A stretch of DNA of 64,000 nucleotides from Theocolax elegans (lineage: Eukaryota; Arthropoda; Insecta; Hymenoptera; Cerocephalidae), in assembly GCA_026168455.1 (NCBI GenBank), contig CM047431.1, forward strand, positions 7,648,943-7,712,942. The letters run 5' to 3'. The position numbers and the translations under genes are program-made. This document shows, in pieces, positions 1-10,802 of the stretch (positions are counted from its first letter, which is position 1; each line of letters starts with the position of its first letter). The notes below the pieces were generated by a model. The model did not search any database and was not told the origin of the DNA. It was given only the letters and a program-made list of their open reading frames with translations.

Positions 1-903
1 CTAAGATTACTTTCTTTACTTATTTAGAATTTTTCTATTTATTTTGTAATTATTATTACCATTGTACACGTTGCAATTATAAATCTTAATGAAAAACTAA
101 ATGGAAGAGAGCAGATAAATTTTGAAAATAAATAATCAGTAATAGTACATTACGATACTACTGCGAGAATCTCCTTCGCGCACTTGTATCGTAGGGTATT
201 TTTTGATACGACGTGTGGGAAGCTCGATTTTGAGCACGTACTGTTTGTTGTGCGTGCGCTAAGACAACGCTCGCTTTGCTCGGGCGTAAATGGCACACGA
301 GACTAAAATTCTACTTTCTCGAACTAGTATCCTAATGTACTATTTAATGCCATTTGTTAAATTTTTCAATTTTCATTTATTTTCCTTCAAAGTTACATTA
401 TTAAAAGAAATATTGTTTTGGAAATAAATGATTGAAGTTCGAGAAACTTCCTACTACACGTGGGTAATAAGAGAATTAATTACCCCGCAAGGTTTACGAG
501 TTCATTAGCTCTTGGTATTTAATATATTTAGAAAAAATTGTAGCTATTAATAAAGTCATGTCATTTTTACTTAAACGCCAATAAGATGAATTTGTTTGAG
601 AAGTAAACTGACAATTGTTTGAGTTTTAGGTCAGCGATAAAGTGAGAAAGAAGGAATGCTTTGTTTTACATATTCTAAGAATTGTACTACTATTTACTAT
701 TTTTTTATTTATAAACACAGAATTAATTTTTTTAAATTTTTTCCATCCGGCCTTTAGACACGTTTTAAACAATATACCCAAATTTTTTCATACTTTTAAA
801 TTGATAATTTAATTATGATGTTTGGATTGTTTCAAAAGTTCATTCCTTTTTTGACTAAAAATTGTCGTCAAAACTTATTTATTTAATTATTATTAGAAAT
901 AGT
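1..903. other. AT-rich non-coding flank
   Basis: No open frame, splice-bounded exon or terminal repeat is recognisable. The sequence is AT-rich with one slightly GC-richer patch near 170-300. It ends exactly where the E1 LTR begins. Confidence 0.6.
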
Positions 904-1643
904 TGTAACGGTGCATGTCGGGTTTTCTCGAATAATGCATGGAGATAGCGTGAGTAGGGGTAACCGCGAGATCGCGCGTGACGGACTTACCTTCGCGCGC
1001 GATCGGACCTCTCGTGCGCTTTGTCGACGGCTTGCCGATACCTCAACAGCTACCGTGTACGTTAATTTGGGCTCCAGAGTGAGCCCACTTCCGGAAGTAC
1101 GATTTTAGGATTGGCAGACGAGTACCGCAGGCTCGTCTGCTTATCAGACTAGGGATTGGGATTCCTGGGTTAATACGGAATATCGAAATGACACGAATCG
1201 AAAGATAAATAGAATTCAAATTTATTTACTGGTTCATGATACAACACAATAGTTAAATCGCGAACGCGCGAAATGATATAGTTGTTCGGGCGGCCTGGGC
1301 GCAATCGCGGGGGGTTATAACCCGGACGCGGAATCGTGGCGCGAAGAGAGTGCGCGAGAGATACGCGGGCTCGTTATACCCGTCAAAATAAAACCACCTC
1401 TAACATGGCTTGTCTTCGACGCAGGTCTCCTCGTCTCCTATAGGCAGTATTGCACAATCGTTGGCGGCGTCACTCGGGTACCTTCGGTGACCTTCCAGCT
1501 CGGCGACTCACGAGAGAATGTTTCTCACCGATTCTCTCTCGTTCCCCCTCCCTTTCGTATTCCGCGCGGTCTTCTCTGACGGCCGTACAGGCCTCGCGAC
1601 GGAGAACCATGACGAGTGGCTCGCTCAATCGTCACTCGTCACA
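904..1643 (-). repeat. 3' LTR of gypsy element E1
   Basis: Read on the minus strand, the block starts TGTGACGAGTGACG directly after a G-rich polypurine tract and ends ACCGTTACA, giving TG...CA termini of about 740 bp. It contains a polyadenylation-type AATAAA near 1225 and a consensus splice donor GTAAGT at 985-990. It follows the E1 integrase reading frame in the right orientation. The matching 5' LTR is not in the window. The termini resemble those of the E3 and E4 LTRs, which also end GTTACA. Confidence 0.8.
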
Positions 1644-1660
1644 CCCCCCTCCCAGACGGC
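1644..1660 (-). promoter_or_regulatory. Polypurine tract of E1
   Basis: On the minus strand a run GGGAGGGGGG abuts the TGTGAC start of the LTR. This is where plus-strand DNA synthesis is primed in LTR retrotransposons. Confidence 0.75.
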
Positions 1661-1727
1661 GGGTACCGGGTAGGTATCCGGCTTTTGCCAGTACGTTTTC
1701 GGAGCGGGATCGAGAATGAGGAACGTA

Positions 1728-3243
1728 TCAAGCCTTCGTACGACTTCGAGTCTTACGCGGTGACCAGTCTTTCGTTATGACGGATGGTTTAGGATTCTTG
1801 AAGCCTGGTGGCCGGCCCGGGCGGCGTACTATCCCCGTGGGCGCGGTTCCGCGTATCTCCTGACTATCTCTACACACTATTTTCGGTGCGATCGGGCGGC
1901 AAACTACGAACGCTGTTTTTCGCGGTCGTCCGGGTTTACGCTTGGGGGACACGGTCAGTGCGGTCTGACATTCATTCGCCGGCGCTACGGTGTCTCTCTC
2001 GCTTATTTCGGTTGCACGCTCGCTCGCATTTACAATATTTTCGCTATTTGAGGGCGGACGATTACCCGCCCCTGCGCGTGACGCATCCAACGGTGGAAGA
2101 GTCTTCTCGAAGTCGTCTTCTTCCGGGTTTATACCCCTTTGGTACGGCTTGAGTTGTTCTGCATGGACGGGAGAATCTGAGTCTCCGTCCCCGTCAATTA
2201 ACGAATAAGTATTCGTCCCAATGGCTCTCGAGACTAAGTACGGTCCCCTGTATTTCGGTGTGAGCTTAGCCGATACGCCTGTCTCGTATTCGACGAAGCG
2301 GCGACCTTTCTCGTAGTGATTCGCTTGCTTCTCTTGGGCCGATTCTGCTCGGTCAGCTGCTGCGCCGTGTAACAGTGGTAACCGGTCCAAGCATTCTTTC
2401 CAATCTTCGAGTGCGGTTTTATTTTCCTCCATGAGCGCTGCGTTTTCTTCGCGTTTTCTTTACGAGTCGGGAGGCATTGGTTGTCTGCCGTAGATCAACA
2501 TCGCTGGGCTTACTCCCGTCGAACTTTGAATTGACGTATTGTATGCAAACGCGATCTCGTACAGATTCGAGTCCCAGTGCTTATGATCCTTCTCGATAAA
2601 CGCGATTAACGTGGTTTTCAGCGTTCTTTTCACGCGCTCGACCGGGTTTGCCTGTGGGAAGTAGGGGGGAGTAGTCATATGCTGCACCCCGACTTCCTTT
2701 AGGTAATCGTCTACGAGACTATTCTTAAATTCTGTCCCGTTATCGGACAAGAACGTCGACGTTACTCCGTATCGGAAGAAAACTCGGTCCTTTAAATTCT
2801 TGAGGATCGTTTGCGCATTAGCCTTCCTTATGGGTATGCACTCGATCCAACGAGTAAATAAATCTTCGAATATCAAAATGTACTCGAAGCCCTGGACGCT
2901 CCTCGGGAACGGACCCATAACGTCCGCTGCCACAACTTCCCAGGGCCGTTCGATGGTCCGGCGTCCCATTAGTCCTGCAGGTAGGCGTTGTTCGACCTTG
3001 CATTGTTGGCAGATCAAACAACATCGGACGTAGTCGGCTACATCCCGGTATAAGCGTGGCCAATAATAGTACAAAGCGATACGCTTATATGTTTTTACCC
3101 TACCTAGGTGACCCGCCGTGGGCTCGTCGTGTCCTAGTTTTAGAACGAGCGCACGCTTCTCGATCGGGACGACGAGCTTCCATGCTTCGTCGTCACCGAG
3201 TGTTGCGGACATCATTGAATCGGGACGATATAAAATTAAAGGA
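1728..3243 (-). pseudogene. Gypsy E1 pol remnant: integrase with AT-hook tail
   Basis: This is the integrase part of a Ty3/gypsy polyprotein, which joins element cDNA to the host genome. In order are the HHCC zinc region (an H-x6-H pair, then CLIC), the catalytic core with Asp in AADVMGPF, Asp in FLSDNGTEF and Glu in NPVERVKRT, a GPY-type module (KLTPKYRGPYLV) and a basic tail with two AT-hooks (KPGRPRK, RPGRPP). The frame is broken by one in-frame TAA at 2460-2462. Compared with E3, about 20 residues just before the GPY module appear to be missing. Upstream RT and protease are absent because the LTR at 3244-4053 abuts the frame inside the RNase H-integrase linker. The closest relative in the window is E3 pol. 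Confidence 0.9.
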
Positions 3244-4053
3244 TGTCGGCGGGAGCGGGGAGAACAATAAAACTCAATTAATTAAAATAAAATAAAAGAA
3301 ATATTTATTTTCTTTAATTAAACATTGGCCATCCAGGCCTCGTGCCGCGACAATGTTCTTTCGCACGGGCGGAAGTATCGGGAGTCAACCGGATCGAGAT
3401 CCTCGCCTGCGGTTGACTTTGCCCCGATCTCCGCTATTCGGGTACCGGCGTACCCGAATACACTCCCGAGCTCACACACTCAAACACTCGGGGAAGGGGG
3501 GAACGCGCGGTAATATAACAAGACTTACCGGGATACGCCCCGTGGATGGCCCAGCCGATCCGTGTCCCTGTGTTCTCCTGGGCAACGGAGGACCGACGTC
3601 GGCTGCGGTGTCCAAAAGGTGACCCTGTGCCGCGGCGTGTGTCTCGCGAACCGCGTTAACACTCACACACTCACTTCCCGTCCTTTTGTGTACACCAATT
3701 CACTCGCGGCTCACCTCGCGAGGACGTTCCGGGTATATTTGCGCCTCACGCGCCTTATTAGCCAAAAACACTATATCGATCGGTACCGGATAAGTTTGTC
3801 CGCCTCGAGCGGCGGATCGGGACGTACTAATAAGCAATTGCCTAATTGCCGAAAAAGGGATGAGAGTGGGAAACACACACACACTCTCGCGCTCTCATCC
3901 CTACGTACTATTGCGCGCGTAATCGTATACTTGATCTACGTAAACAAATGTCGTCGGTTGACCTTGACATACCAAAGGCTCCGACGACTTACATTTAACA
4001 GGAGTTTAAATGCTGTGTTCGCCGCGAATAGTTGTGTGACGATTTCCGTCACA
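3244..4053 (-). repeat. 3' LTR of the E2/ORF3 element
   Basis: On the minus strand the LTR begins TGTGACGGAAATCGTCACAC, itself a small inverted repeat, immediately after a long G tract. It runs about 810 bp to the point where E1 integrase coding resumes. It holds a splice donor GTAAGT (3523-3528) and AATAAA-type signals near 3290-3310. The exact inner end is uncertain; I place it at ...CCGACA because coding similarity to E3 pol restarts just after. No 5' partner is visible. Confidence 0.65.
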
Positions 4054-4069
4054 AAGCCCCCCCCCCCTA
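4054..4069 (-). promoter_or_regulatory. Polypurine tract (lower copy)
   Basis: Eleven consecutive G residues on the minus strand directly precede the TGTGACGG LTR start. The same tract recurs in the duplicated copy at 5485-5498. Confidence 0.7.
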
Positions 4070-4150
4070 GATTCTACTTCCCTCGGGAAGGCCGAGTCGA
4101 AAGAAGGCACAATCTATTCGCGACCGCGCGCTGTCCTCTTCTCTCTTCGA

Positions 4151-5090
4151 TCAGTGGCGGGAAGGGATGCGGTCCTTGAGGATACGGACCACCTCCTGTC
4201 CTACATCTCGTGCCACATCAGCTGGGAGATTGGCAGCAGCCTCCAGCAACATGCGACATTCCCTGAGAATGTCCGTCTCGTTGCTGGATTGTGCTGTCGA
4301 CCCAGCTGAAGAAGCCGATACCTCCGAAGATGTACGGGGTTTAAACCCATTTCCCGACTTTGGTGTCGGCTGACGAGATGGCCCAGCCATCCTCGTAGCG
4401 TCAACTTCCATCGGGGTGGGCCGTCGCAAGTCGCTAGGCCGAGCCTTCTGCGATTGCTCCCCACGAGGTTTCGGAAGAGAGGTCTTGATCTTACCCTTTC
4501 CACTGACTCGTTGGACACGGACTGGCTGAGCCCCGCTCTCTTCGCGTCCCCGCCTTTCTGTTTCCGCTGCTTGGTCGCTGGTCGAGGGAACGTTGAGGAT
4601 TTCTCTGTACTCCCTCGACTTCTGGTCCGCTTTGGCTTGGACGACCGCACTTAGGGCTGCCTCCACTTGCTCGAAGGGCCCCGTGCAATCCAAGCCAAAT
4701 GTAGCGGCCTGGCGGCGAGTCGCCTTTTCCACACGGCGACCCACCACCACTTCCGCATAGGAAGGTTTGTTGCTGGAAGGCTTCACGCACGAGCCCTTCC
4801 TAGCACCCTCCTTGCAGGTGGGCGTCTCCGCCCGTCGCCCCTTCGACTCCTTAGGACCTGCCTGTGGCGTTGGTCGCTTCGGTGCCCGTGGAGAGACAGG
4901 AACCTTAGCGGCCGGTGGCAACGGCGTTAGATGGCGCAAAGGGGGAGTAACCCCGTTCTCGGACCACAATCATGGCGGCTCCGAATATCTGGGGCACTCC
5001 CTCACAGTCATCCTCCTCGGCTCCGCGAATAAGACAGAAATCTTTTGCGAATCGCACACTCTCGGACGTGGTCGTTTGCCACAATGTAGC
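4151..5090 (-). pseudogene. Second copy of ORF3 3' half
   Basis: A duplicate of the C-terminal half of the knuckle ORF, identical to the upper copy over about 260 codons including the final ...KDRIPSRH and its stop. It lacks the N-terminal half, and its knuckle region (about 4970-5090) is scrambled by small indels, so it cannot encode the whole protein. Confidence 0.8.
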
Positions 5091-5108
5091 GCGTTTTATG
5101 ACTACACT

Positions 5109-5498
5109 ACGTCCTTTGTGTACACCAATTCACTCGCGGCTCACCTCGCGAGGACGTTCCGGGTATATTTGCGCCTCACGCGCCTTATTAGCCAAAAACA
5201 CTATATCGATCGGTACCGGATAAGTTTGTCCGCCTCGAGCGGCGGATCGGGACGTACTAATAAGCAATTGCCTAATTGCCGAAAAAGGGATGAGAGTGGA
5301 AACACACACACACTCTCGCGCTCTCATCCCTACGTACTATTGCGCGCGTAATCGTATACTTGATCTACGTAAACAAATGTCGTCGGTTGACCTTGACATA
5401 CCAAAGGCTCCGACGACTTACATTTAACAGGAGTTTAAATGCTGTGTTCGCCGCGAATAGTTGTGTGACGATTTCCGTCACAAAGCCCCCCCCCCCTA
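5109..5498 (-). repeat. Truncated LTR and polypurine tract (upper copy)
   Basis: The first 374 nt of the LTR (TGTGACGG start at 5482) preceded by its G tract (5485-5498). It stops at the duplication junction, so it is not a functional LTR. The G tract lies about 85 nt after the ORF3 stop, the expected spacing for the 3' end of an LTR element. Confidence 0.7.
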
Positions 5499-5579
5499 GA
5501 TTCTACTTCCCTCGGGAAGGCCGAGTCGAAAGAAGGCACAATCTATTCGCGACCGCGCGCTGTCCTCTTCTCTCTTCGA

Positions 5580-7333
5580 TCAGTGGCGGGAAGGGATGCG
5601 GTCCTTGAGGATACGGACCACCTCCTGTCCTACATCTCGTGCCACATCAGCTGGGAGATTGGCAGCAGCCTCCAGCAACATGCGACATTCCCTGAGAATG
5701 TCCGTCTCGTTGCTGGATTGTGCTGTCGACCCAGCTGAAGAAGCCGATACCTCCGAAGATGTACGGGGTTTAAACCCATTTCCCGACTTTGGTGTCGGCT
5801 GACGAGATGGCCCAGCCATCCTCGTAGCGTCAACTTCCATCGGGGTGGGCCGTCGCAAGTCGCTAGGCCGAGCCTTCTGCGATTGCTCCCCACGAGGTTT
5901 CGGAAGAGAGGTCTTGATCTTACCCTTTCCACTGACTCGTTGGACACGGACTGGCTGAGCCCCGCTCTCTTCGCGTCCCCGCCTTTCTGTTTCCGCTGCT
6001 TGGTCGCTGGTCGAGGGAACGTTGAGGATTTCTCTGTACTCCCTCGACTTCTGGTCCGCTTTGGCTTGGACGACCGCACTTAGGGCTGCCTCCACTTGCT
6101 CGAAGGGCCCCGTGCAATCCAAGCCAAATGTAGCGGCCTGGCGGCGAGTCGCCTTTTCCACACGGCGACCCACCACCACTTCCGCATAGGAAGGTTTGTT
6201 GCTGGAAGGCTTCACGCACGAGCCCTTCCTAGCACCCTCCTTGCAGGTGGGCGTCTCCGCCCGTCGCCCCTTCGACTCCTTAGGACCTGCCTGTGGCGTT
6301 GGTCGCTTCGGTGCCCGTGGAGAGACAGGAACCTTAGCGGCCGGTGCAACGGAGTTAGATGGCGCAAAGGGGGAGTAACCCCGTTCTCGGACCCACAAAT
6401 CATGCGGCTCCGAATATCTGGGGCACTCCCTCACAGTCATCCCTCGGCGTCCGCAATTAAGACAGAAAATCTTTTGCGAAATCGCACACTCTCGGTGACT
6501 GTGGTCGTTTGCCCAGCAATTGTAGCAGGCGTTTTTAGGGTATCTACCTACCGATCGAATGGTATTGCTACCAATCGTCGGGGGACAATTCCCCTAGTGA
6601 TGACCGGGCCGGATGTAGATGACCCAGTCTTCGCCTGCTTGGGCAGGGACTCGACCCCAACATCGAGTTTCCCCGCTCGTGGTGGACCTACGACAGGTGT
6701 CCCTGCTTCCGAGAACGGCCGAATCGTTTCTCGGGGTGTGACGGGGACTCCTGATTCGTAGTCGTCCATCGTCAATTGCCTGATGCCGCTAGATTTCTTC
6801 TTCTTGCGGCGTGGGCGATTTGCGGCGACGGTCTTCTGCTGCTCCCGTTCTGCCTCACGCAGATCCTTAGCATACTCTGCGGGGTAGATGTTGGCGGATT
6901 GCCCCGGTACTAATACCGCAGGCACATCCACTTCCATCCGCTCCAATGGGGTTGACTCAACCGATGAAGAGAGGTCCACCGTTGAGGCACGTGGTGTCCC
7001 TTCCAGCTCCACTAGCACCTGGTCGATATCCCGCACCGACTGGGCACATCCAGCGAGCGGGTCATCTGCAGGTACCTCGAAGCAGTCGGGAGACACCGGA
7101 GTTACCTCGTCAGTGGTCTCCAAAGTCGGTGGGCTTCCCCCTAGCAGTATGAGCTGAGGCGGAGATGGAGTGACGCCGTCTCCTGCTTCCAGGTCTCGGG
7201 CGTCCAGCGATACTGCACGACGATTTCTGACCGCCTCCTTCTCAAACCGGCGGTGGCCTTCTTCATCGCGCTCGATCGCTCTTTGTTGGAGCATCTGCTC
7301 CGTCAGGGCGATCAACTCGTCGTTTGGGTCCAT
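5580..7333 (-). pseudogene. Zinc-knuckle protein ORF3, downstream of integrase
   Basis: About 580 codons from ATG at 7333 (MDPNDELIAL) to a stop at 5580, interrupted by one frameshift near 6545-6555. The N-terminal 260 residues are acidic and Pro/Ser-rich with a basic patch (RPRRKKKK). Next come a CCHC knuckle (CYNCWANDHSHREC) and a second Cys pair motif (CLNCGRRGMTVREC) whose expected His is Met. The C-terminal half is basic and low in complexity. I see no capsid-type or membrane domain, so it is neither a typical Gag nor Env; nucleic-acid binding is inferred from the knuckles. It starts 188 nt after the E2 integrase stop and ends about 85 nt before a polypurine tract and LTR. An alternative is a gag-only element that lost its 5' LTR. 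Confidence 0.7.
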
Positions 7334-7340
7334 CTGGGAG

Positions 7341-7356
7341 CTGAAATAAAACAGAA
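7341..7356 (-). promoter_or_regulatory. Splice acceptor before ORF3
   Basis: On the minus strand TCTGTTTTATTTCAG lies 8 nt upstream of the ORF3 ATG and fits a 3' splice site. The LTR of the same element has a GTAAGT donor, so ORF3 could be made from a spliced message. This is inferred from consensus only. Confidence 0.5.
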
Positions 7357-7520
7357 GCTTATTAGTCATAATTAAAATATAAATTACGAATAAGGGAGAA
7401 TTGCCCATTCACTCACACACAAGTATTCTCAAACATCACACTCTCGATGCATGGCATACAGTTACCAGGCCCAACCTTCGATAACTGTTCTCATGCAACC
7501 GATACGCAACCCTTACTGCT

Positions 7521-9058
7521 TCACTTAACTACCCGAGGTGGAACATATCTTTTTAAATCAGATATATGTACCTCGGTCCGTTTCCGACCAGACTCTTCTA
7601 GTCTCAGAATTACTGGAGATTAACTTCGAAGGGTCCGTCATACTTTGGTGCCAGTTTAGCAGATATGCCCTTCGCACCTTGGGAAAGCGTTCAGCACTTC
7701 CTCATGACTAGATCTCCTACCTGAAACGAGGCAATACGTCTGTTTCTGTTGTAGGTCTTTTCTTGACGTCTTTGCTCCTCGTCAATGTATTTCTTGACCA
7801 AGTCGCGTAGAGCATCAAGTCTTTTAAGACGATCTAACCATACTTCGGGATTGTCCATGATCTTAAATTCCTGTATTTCCACTTCCCTGCGGAGACTCTT
7901 CACAGGTTGTGGATGACGCCCGAAGTTAAAGAACGCGGGTGAGACTTTGATACTTGACTGCATTGCCGTGTTTATTGCATGGCGAAATTCGTGCAAGTGT
8001 GTGTCCCACCCACGATGATCCGAATCCACAAACGTCGCAATCATCGTTTTTAACGTTCTATTTGTTCTCTCCACCGGGCTGGCTTGTGGTCGGTAAGGAG
8101 CAGTTCTGACATGTTTTATGCCATACTCCTACAGCATTCGCGACATGATGCCGTTAACGAACTCAGTCCCATTATCCATTATTAGGAAATATGGCGTTTC
8201 CCAACGGAAGACTACGAGTTCCTCGAATGCTTTCGACACCAACTTACTGGTCGCCGTACGTAATGGTTTGAGCTCTATCCACCTTGTAAACAAGTCTTGA
8301 AATACTATGATGTATTTGTATTGACTTTTACTACGTGGAAGCTCCATTACGTCTGCTGCCACAACAGCCCAGGGTCTCTCAATGTTACGTTTACCCATCA
8401 AGCCTTGAGGACCTGCTTGAGACGTCTTATAGCTCTGACAGATCATACACTGTAAAACAAATTGGCGGATATCGTGGTAGATACCTGGCTAATAATAGTC
8501 TTTTGCAACACGTTCGTAAGTCTTTTCGACTCCCATATGTCCCATGGATGGGTGGAAATGGGAATCTACTAAGACTCGGTTCCTCTGCTCTAAGGGTAGA
8601 ACAAGGCGCCAGCCTTCTTCTCGTTCTGTTACAGAGTCCAAGAGTTTATCACTTGTAAAACGATATAGCATATCATCCTCAATTTTCCACTCCGGATATT
8701 TCTGAGGGCATGAGCGTACATCGTTTAATCTAGCAATATACCATGGGTCTGTAATTACTTCGAACGAGGCAATCTCTTCTTCGTCGGGGTCTGGGTTGAC
8801 GGTACGAGAAAGCGCGTCCGGGACATAGTGCAAGGCTCCTTTCTTATGCACTATTACAAAATCCCATTGCTGCATTTCACGTATCCATGGTGCCAACCTA
8901 CCCGACGGCTCTCTGAGATTTTTGAGCCATTTGAGAGCACTATGGTCGGTCACAGCCGTGAATCGATAGGCCTCAATATATGGTCTCAATCTCTTAATAG
9001 CCCATATGAGAGCCAAGCATTCTTTTTCCGTTGTCATGTAATTACGTTCAGCGTAAGT
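7521..9058 (-). pseudogene. Gypsy E2 pol remnant: RNase H and integrase
   Basis: A single minus-strand frame begins inside RNase H (AERNYMTTEKECLALIW, DHSALKWL), passes through the HHCC region and the integrase core (Asp in AADVM, Asp in LIMDNGTEF, Glu in PVERTNR) and ends with KLAPKYDGPF and HISDLKRYVPPR. Stops interrupt the same frame at 8489-8491 (TAG in place of the conserved Trp of YYWPG), 8129-8131 (TAG) and 7691-7693 (TGA), and again after the GPF module. The C-terminal wording closely matches E4. Gag, protease and RT are missing because the frame ends abruptly at 9058 against unrelated LTR sequence. No AT-hook is seen before the final stop near 7521. Confidence 0.85.
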
Positions 9059-9420
9059 AGGTATTGCGCGGGGCGAGCACGGGGGCAGCCCCTGCTTGCC
9101 GCGTATATACCAGGGTTGTTAACCGAGCAGTTCTTTTGCTCACGGAGCGGTTTTGGACCGCTCTTTCAACAAATGACCGCTCAAAAATTTTGAGCATTTT
9201 CTTATTTGGTTCGGTCAGATTGGAGCGGTTTAAATTATTTTACTCTGAGCTGCACTAAACATTGTCCGGTCTGAAAGCAGTCTTGAACAAAATGAAACGG
9301 TTTTTAACCGCTCTTCAAAGGAAAATCAAATTAGCAGAGACAGAGTGAGATAAAGAGGTAATAGGTAATGCTATTAACCCGTTGTCGCCGAGTGTATCAT
9401 ATATATATGTATATAGATAT

Positions 9421-9424
<4 letters not shown>

Positions 9425-9471
<47 letters not shown>

Positions 9472-9487
9472 GCACGCACACACACAC
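9425..9487. repeat. CA microsatellite
   Basis: A (CA)n run of about 60 bp with interspersed CG steps, inside the hAT element. Confidence 0.95.
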
Positions 9488-10282
9488 ATATTTATTGATT
9501 TGTATTGAATTTTGCTTTCCATTGTTGCCTGATGTATCATATATGATACAATTGTTATTTATTTTCAAAAATGTTTATTAACAAAAATAATTTTTTTAGT
9601 TTTTTTCCTTGTTTCTAAAGGACTGCTAAAAAATAAAAATTTTTATTTAAGTAAAAACAAGATGCCAGGCATTAAAGGGTAAAAAATAAGAATGAACTGA
9701 AAATTTGTTTAACAAAATCAAATTTTTTAATTTTTTAATCAAAATTTTTGCAAATGAATATGTTGGAAAATAACGTATAATATTGCAATTGTATAAATAC
9801 ATAATTCATTTTGTTTAACTCAATATTCTATTACACCTCACAAATAGTATATCATTTAACAAATGTGGACTGAGATTACTTAAAAATTTAATTTAAACTT
9901 TAAAATTTAATGTATTGATTATGAATAATTAAAAAATTATAAAATTTGTTACAGTGAAACTTTTAATTGATTTGAGGTTTAATATTTTTTAAATAAAATA
10001 AATGAAGAAACCGCTGCCATTTAATTGGCAAGTAGTTTCCTTTAGCTAATAGCTTGGACATTGTTTAATTAATTTTAAGCAAGTACAAAACGATAATTAT
10101 TTTTTTTAATCAGGGATGTAAGAATAATTAATTACATCTTCTTACAATTAATAACTAAAATTTAATTATTTCTTACATCTTCTTGTAATTAATAATTAAA
10201 ATTTTAATTATTAATTATTAATGGATCATTAAAAATTTTTGCATGCCTGATTGAAATGTATTTTTACCATATAAGTACTTAC

Positions 10283-10802
10283 TCGAAGGGTTCAATTGAG
10301 GCTCATTCGAATTAATTCGTCTTTTACGTTCATTTTCTAATATTATAAATTCAGCAATCATAACAGCAGCTTCATTCCCATGCGATCCTTGAATATGTCT
10401 TCGAAGGTTTGAAGTATGCCTTCCCTACAGTATCAATTTATTATTAAATTACAAAATAATGCACTTAACTTTTTATGTATATTAATTGAAAATCAAAGAA
10501 TTCACTTTACTCTATGTTCAATTCATTATAGTTCTAATTCTTAATTTATTTATAGAACTTTACATTTTATTTTGATTACTTCTCTAATTATTTTATTAAA
10601 TACTAACATTTATCATTATTTTATCAATATTTAGTCATAAAGTAAAAAATAGTAGAAATTTAACCTTGTAACTTTTCGTACATCCAGGAATTTTACAATG
10701 TGAACGATTGGTTTTCTCATCGTAATTATAATACACACCCACGATGCGCGATGGTTTGTTTTTTATTGATTCACTTCGATCTTTGTCTACGGTATCACTC
10801 AT
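10283..10802 (-). CDS. BED zinc finger of hAT transposase, split by an intron
   Basis: Exon 1 (10802-10665) starts MSDTVDKDRSES and reaches HCKIPGCTKSYK. It is followed by a GT donor at 10664-10663. After an intron ending TACAG the frame resumes at 10424 with GRHTSNLRRHIQGSHG, in phase 0. Together these give the BED finger pattern C-x4-C ... H-x4-H, the DNA-binding module at the N-terminus of many hAT transposases. Exon 2 meets a perfect donor GTAAGT at 10282-10277; read through without splicing, the frame stops near 10219. The rest of the transposase cannot be found. The splice junctions are inferred from consensus and from how well the BED motif is restored. Confidence 0.7.

Larger units (their letters stand above)
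3680..6538. repeat. Tandem duplication, 1429-bp period
   Basis: Two nearly identical units lie head to tail at about 3680-5108 and 5109-6538. Each holds the first 374 nt of the LTR, the polypurine tract and the 3' half of ORF3. Over most of the length they match base for base. From about 4915 to 5100 the lower unit differs by many single-base insertions and deletions. The junction at 5108/5109 joins LTR sequence directly to the zinc-knuckle region of ORF3. This may be a real unequal event or an assembly artefact. Confidence 0.85.

Noticed and set aside
5580..7333. Envelope protein downstream of integrase
   Set aside because: No signal peptide, membrane segment or fusion-type motif; the ORF has zinc knuckles and low-complexity basic text.
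9374..9568. Cys-Val-rich ORF
   Set aside because: Translation of the CA/TG microsatellite inside the hAT element.
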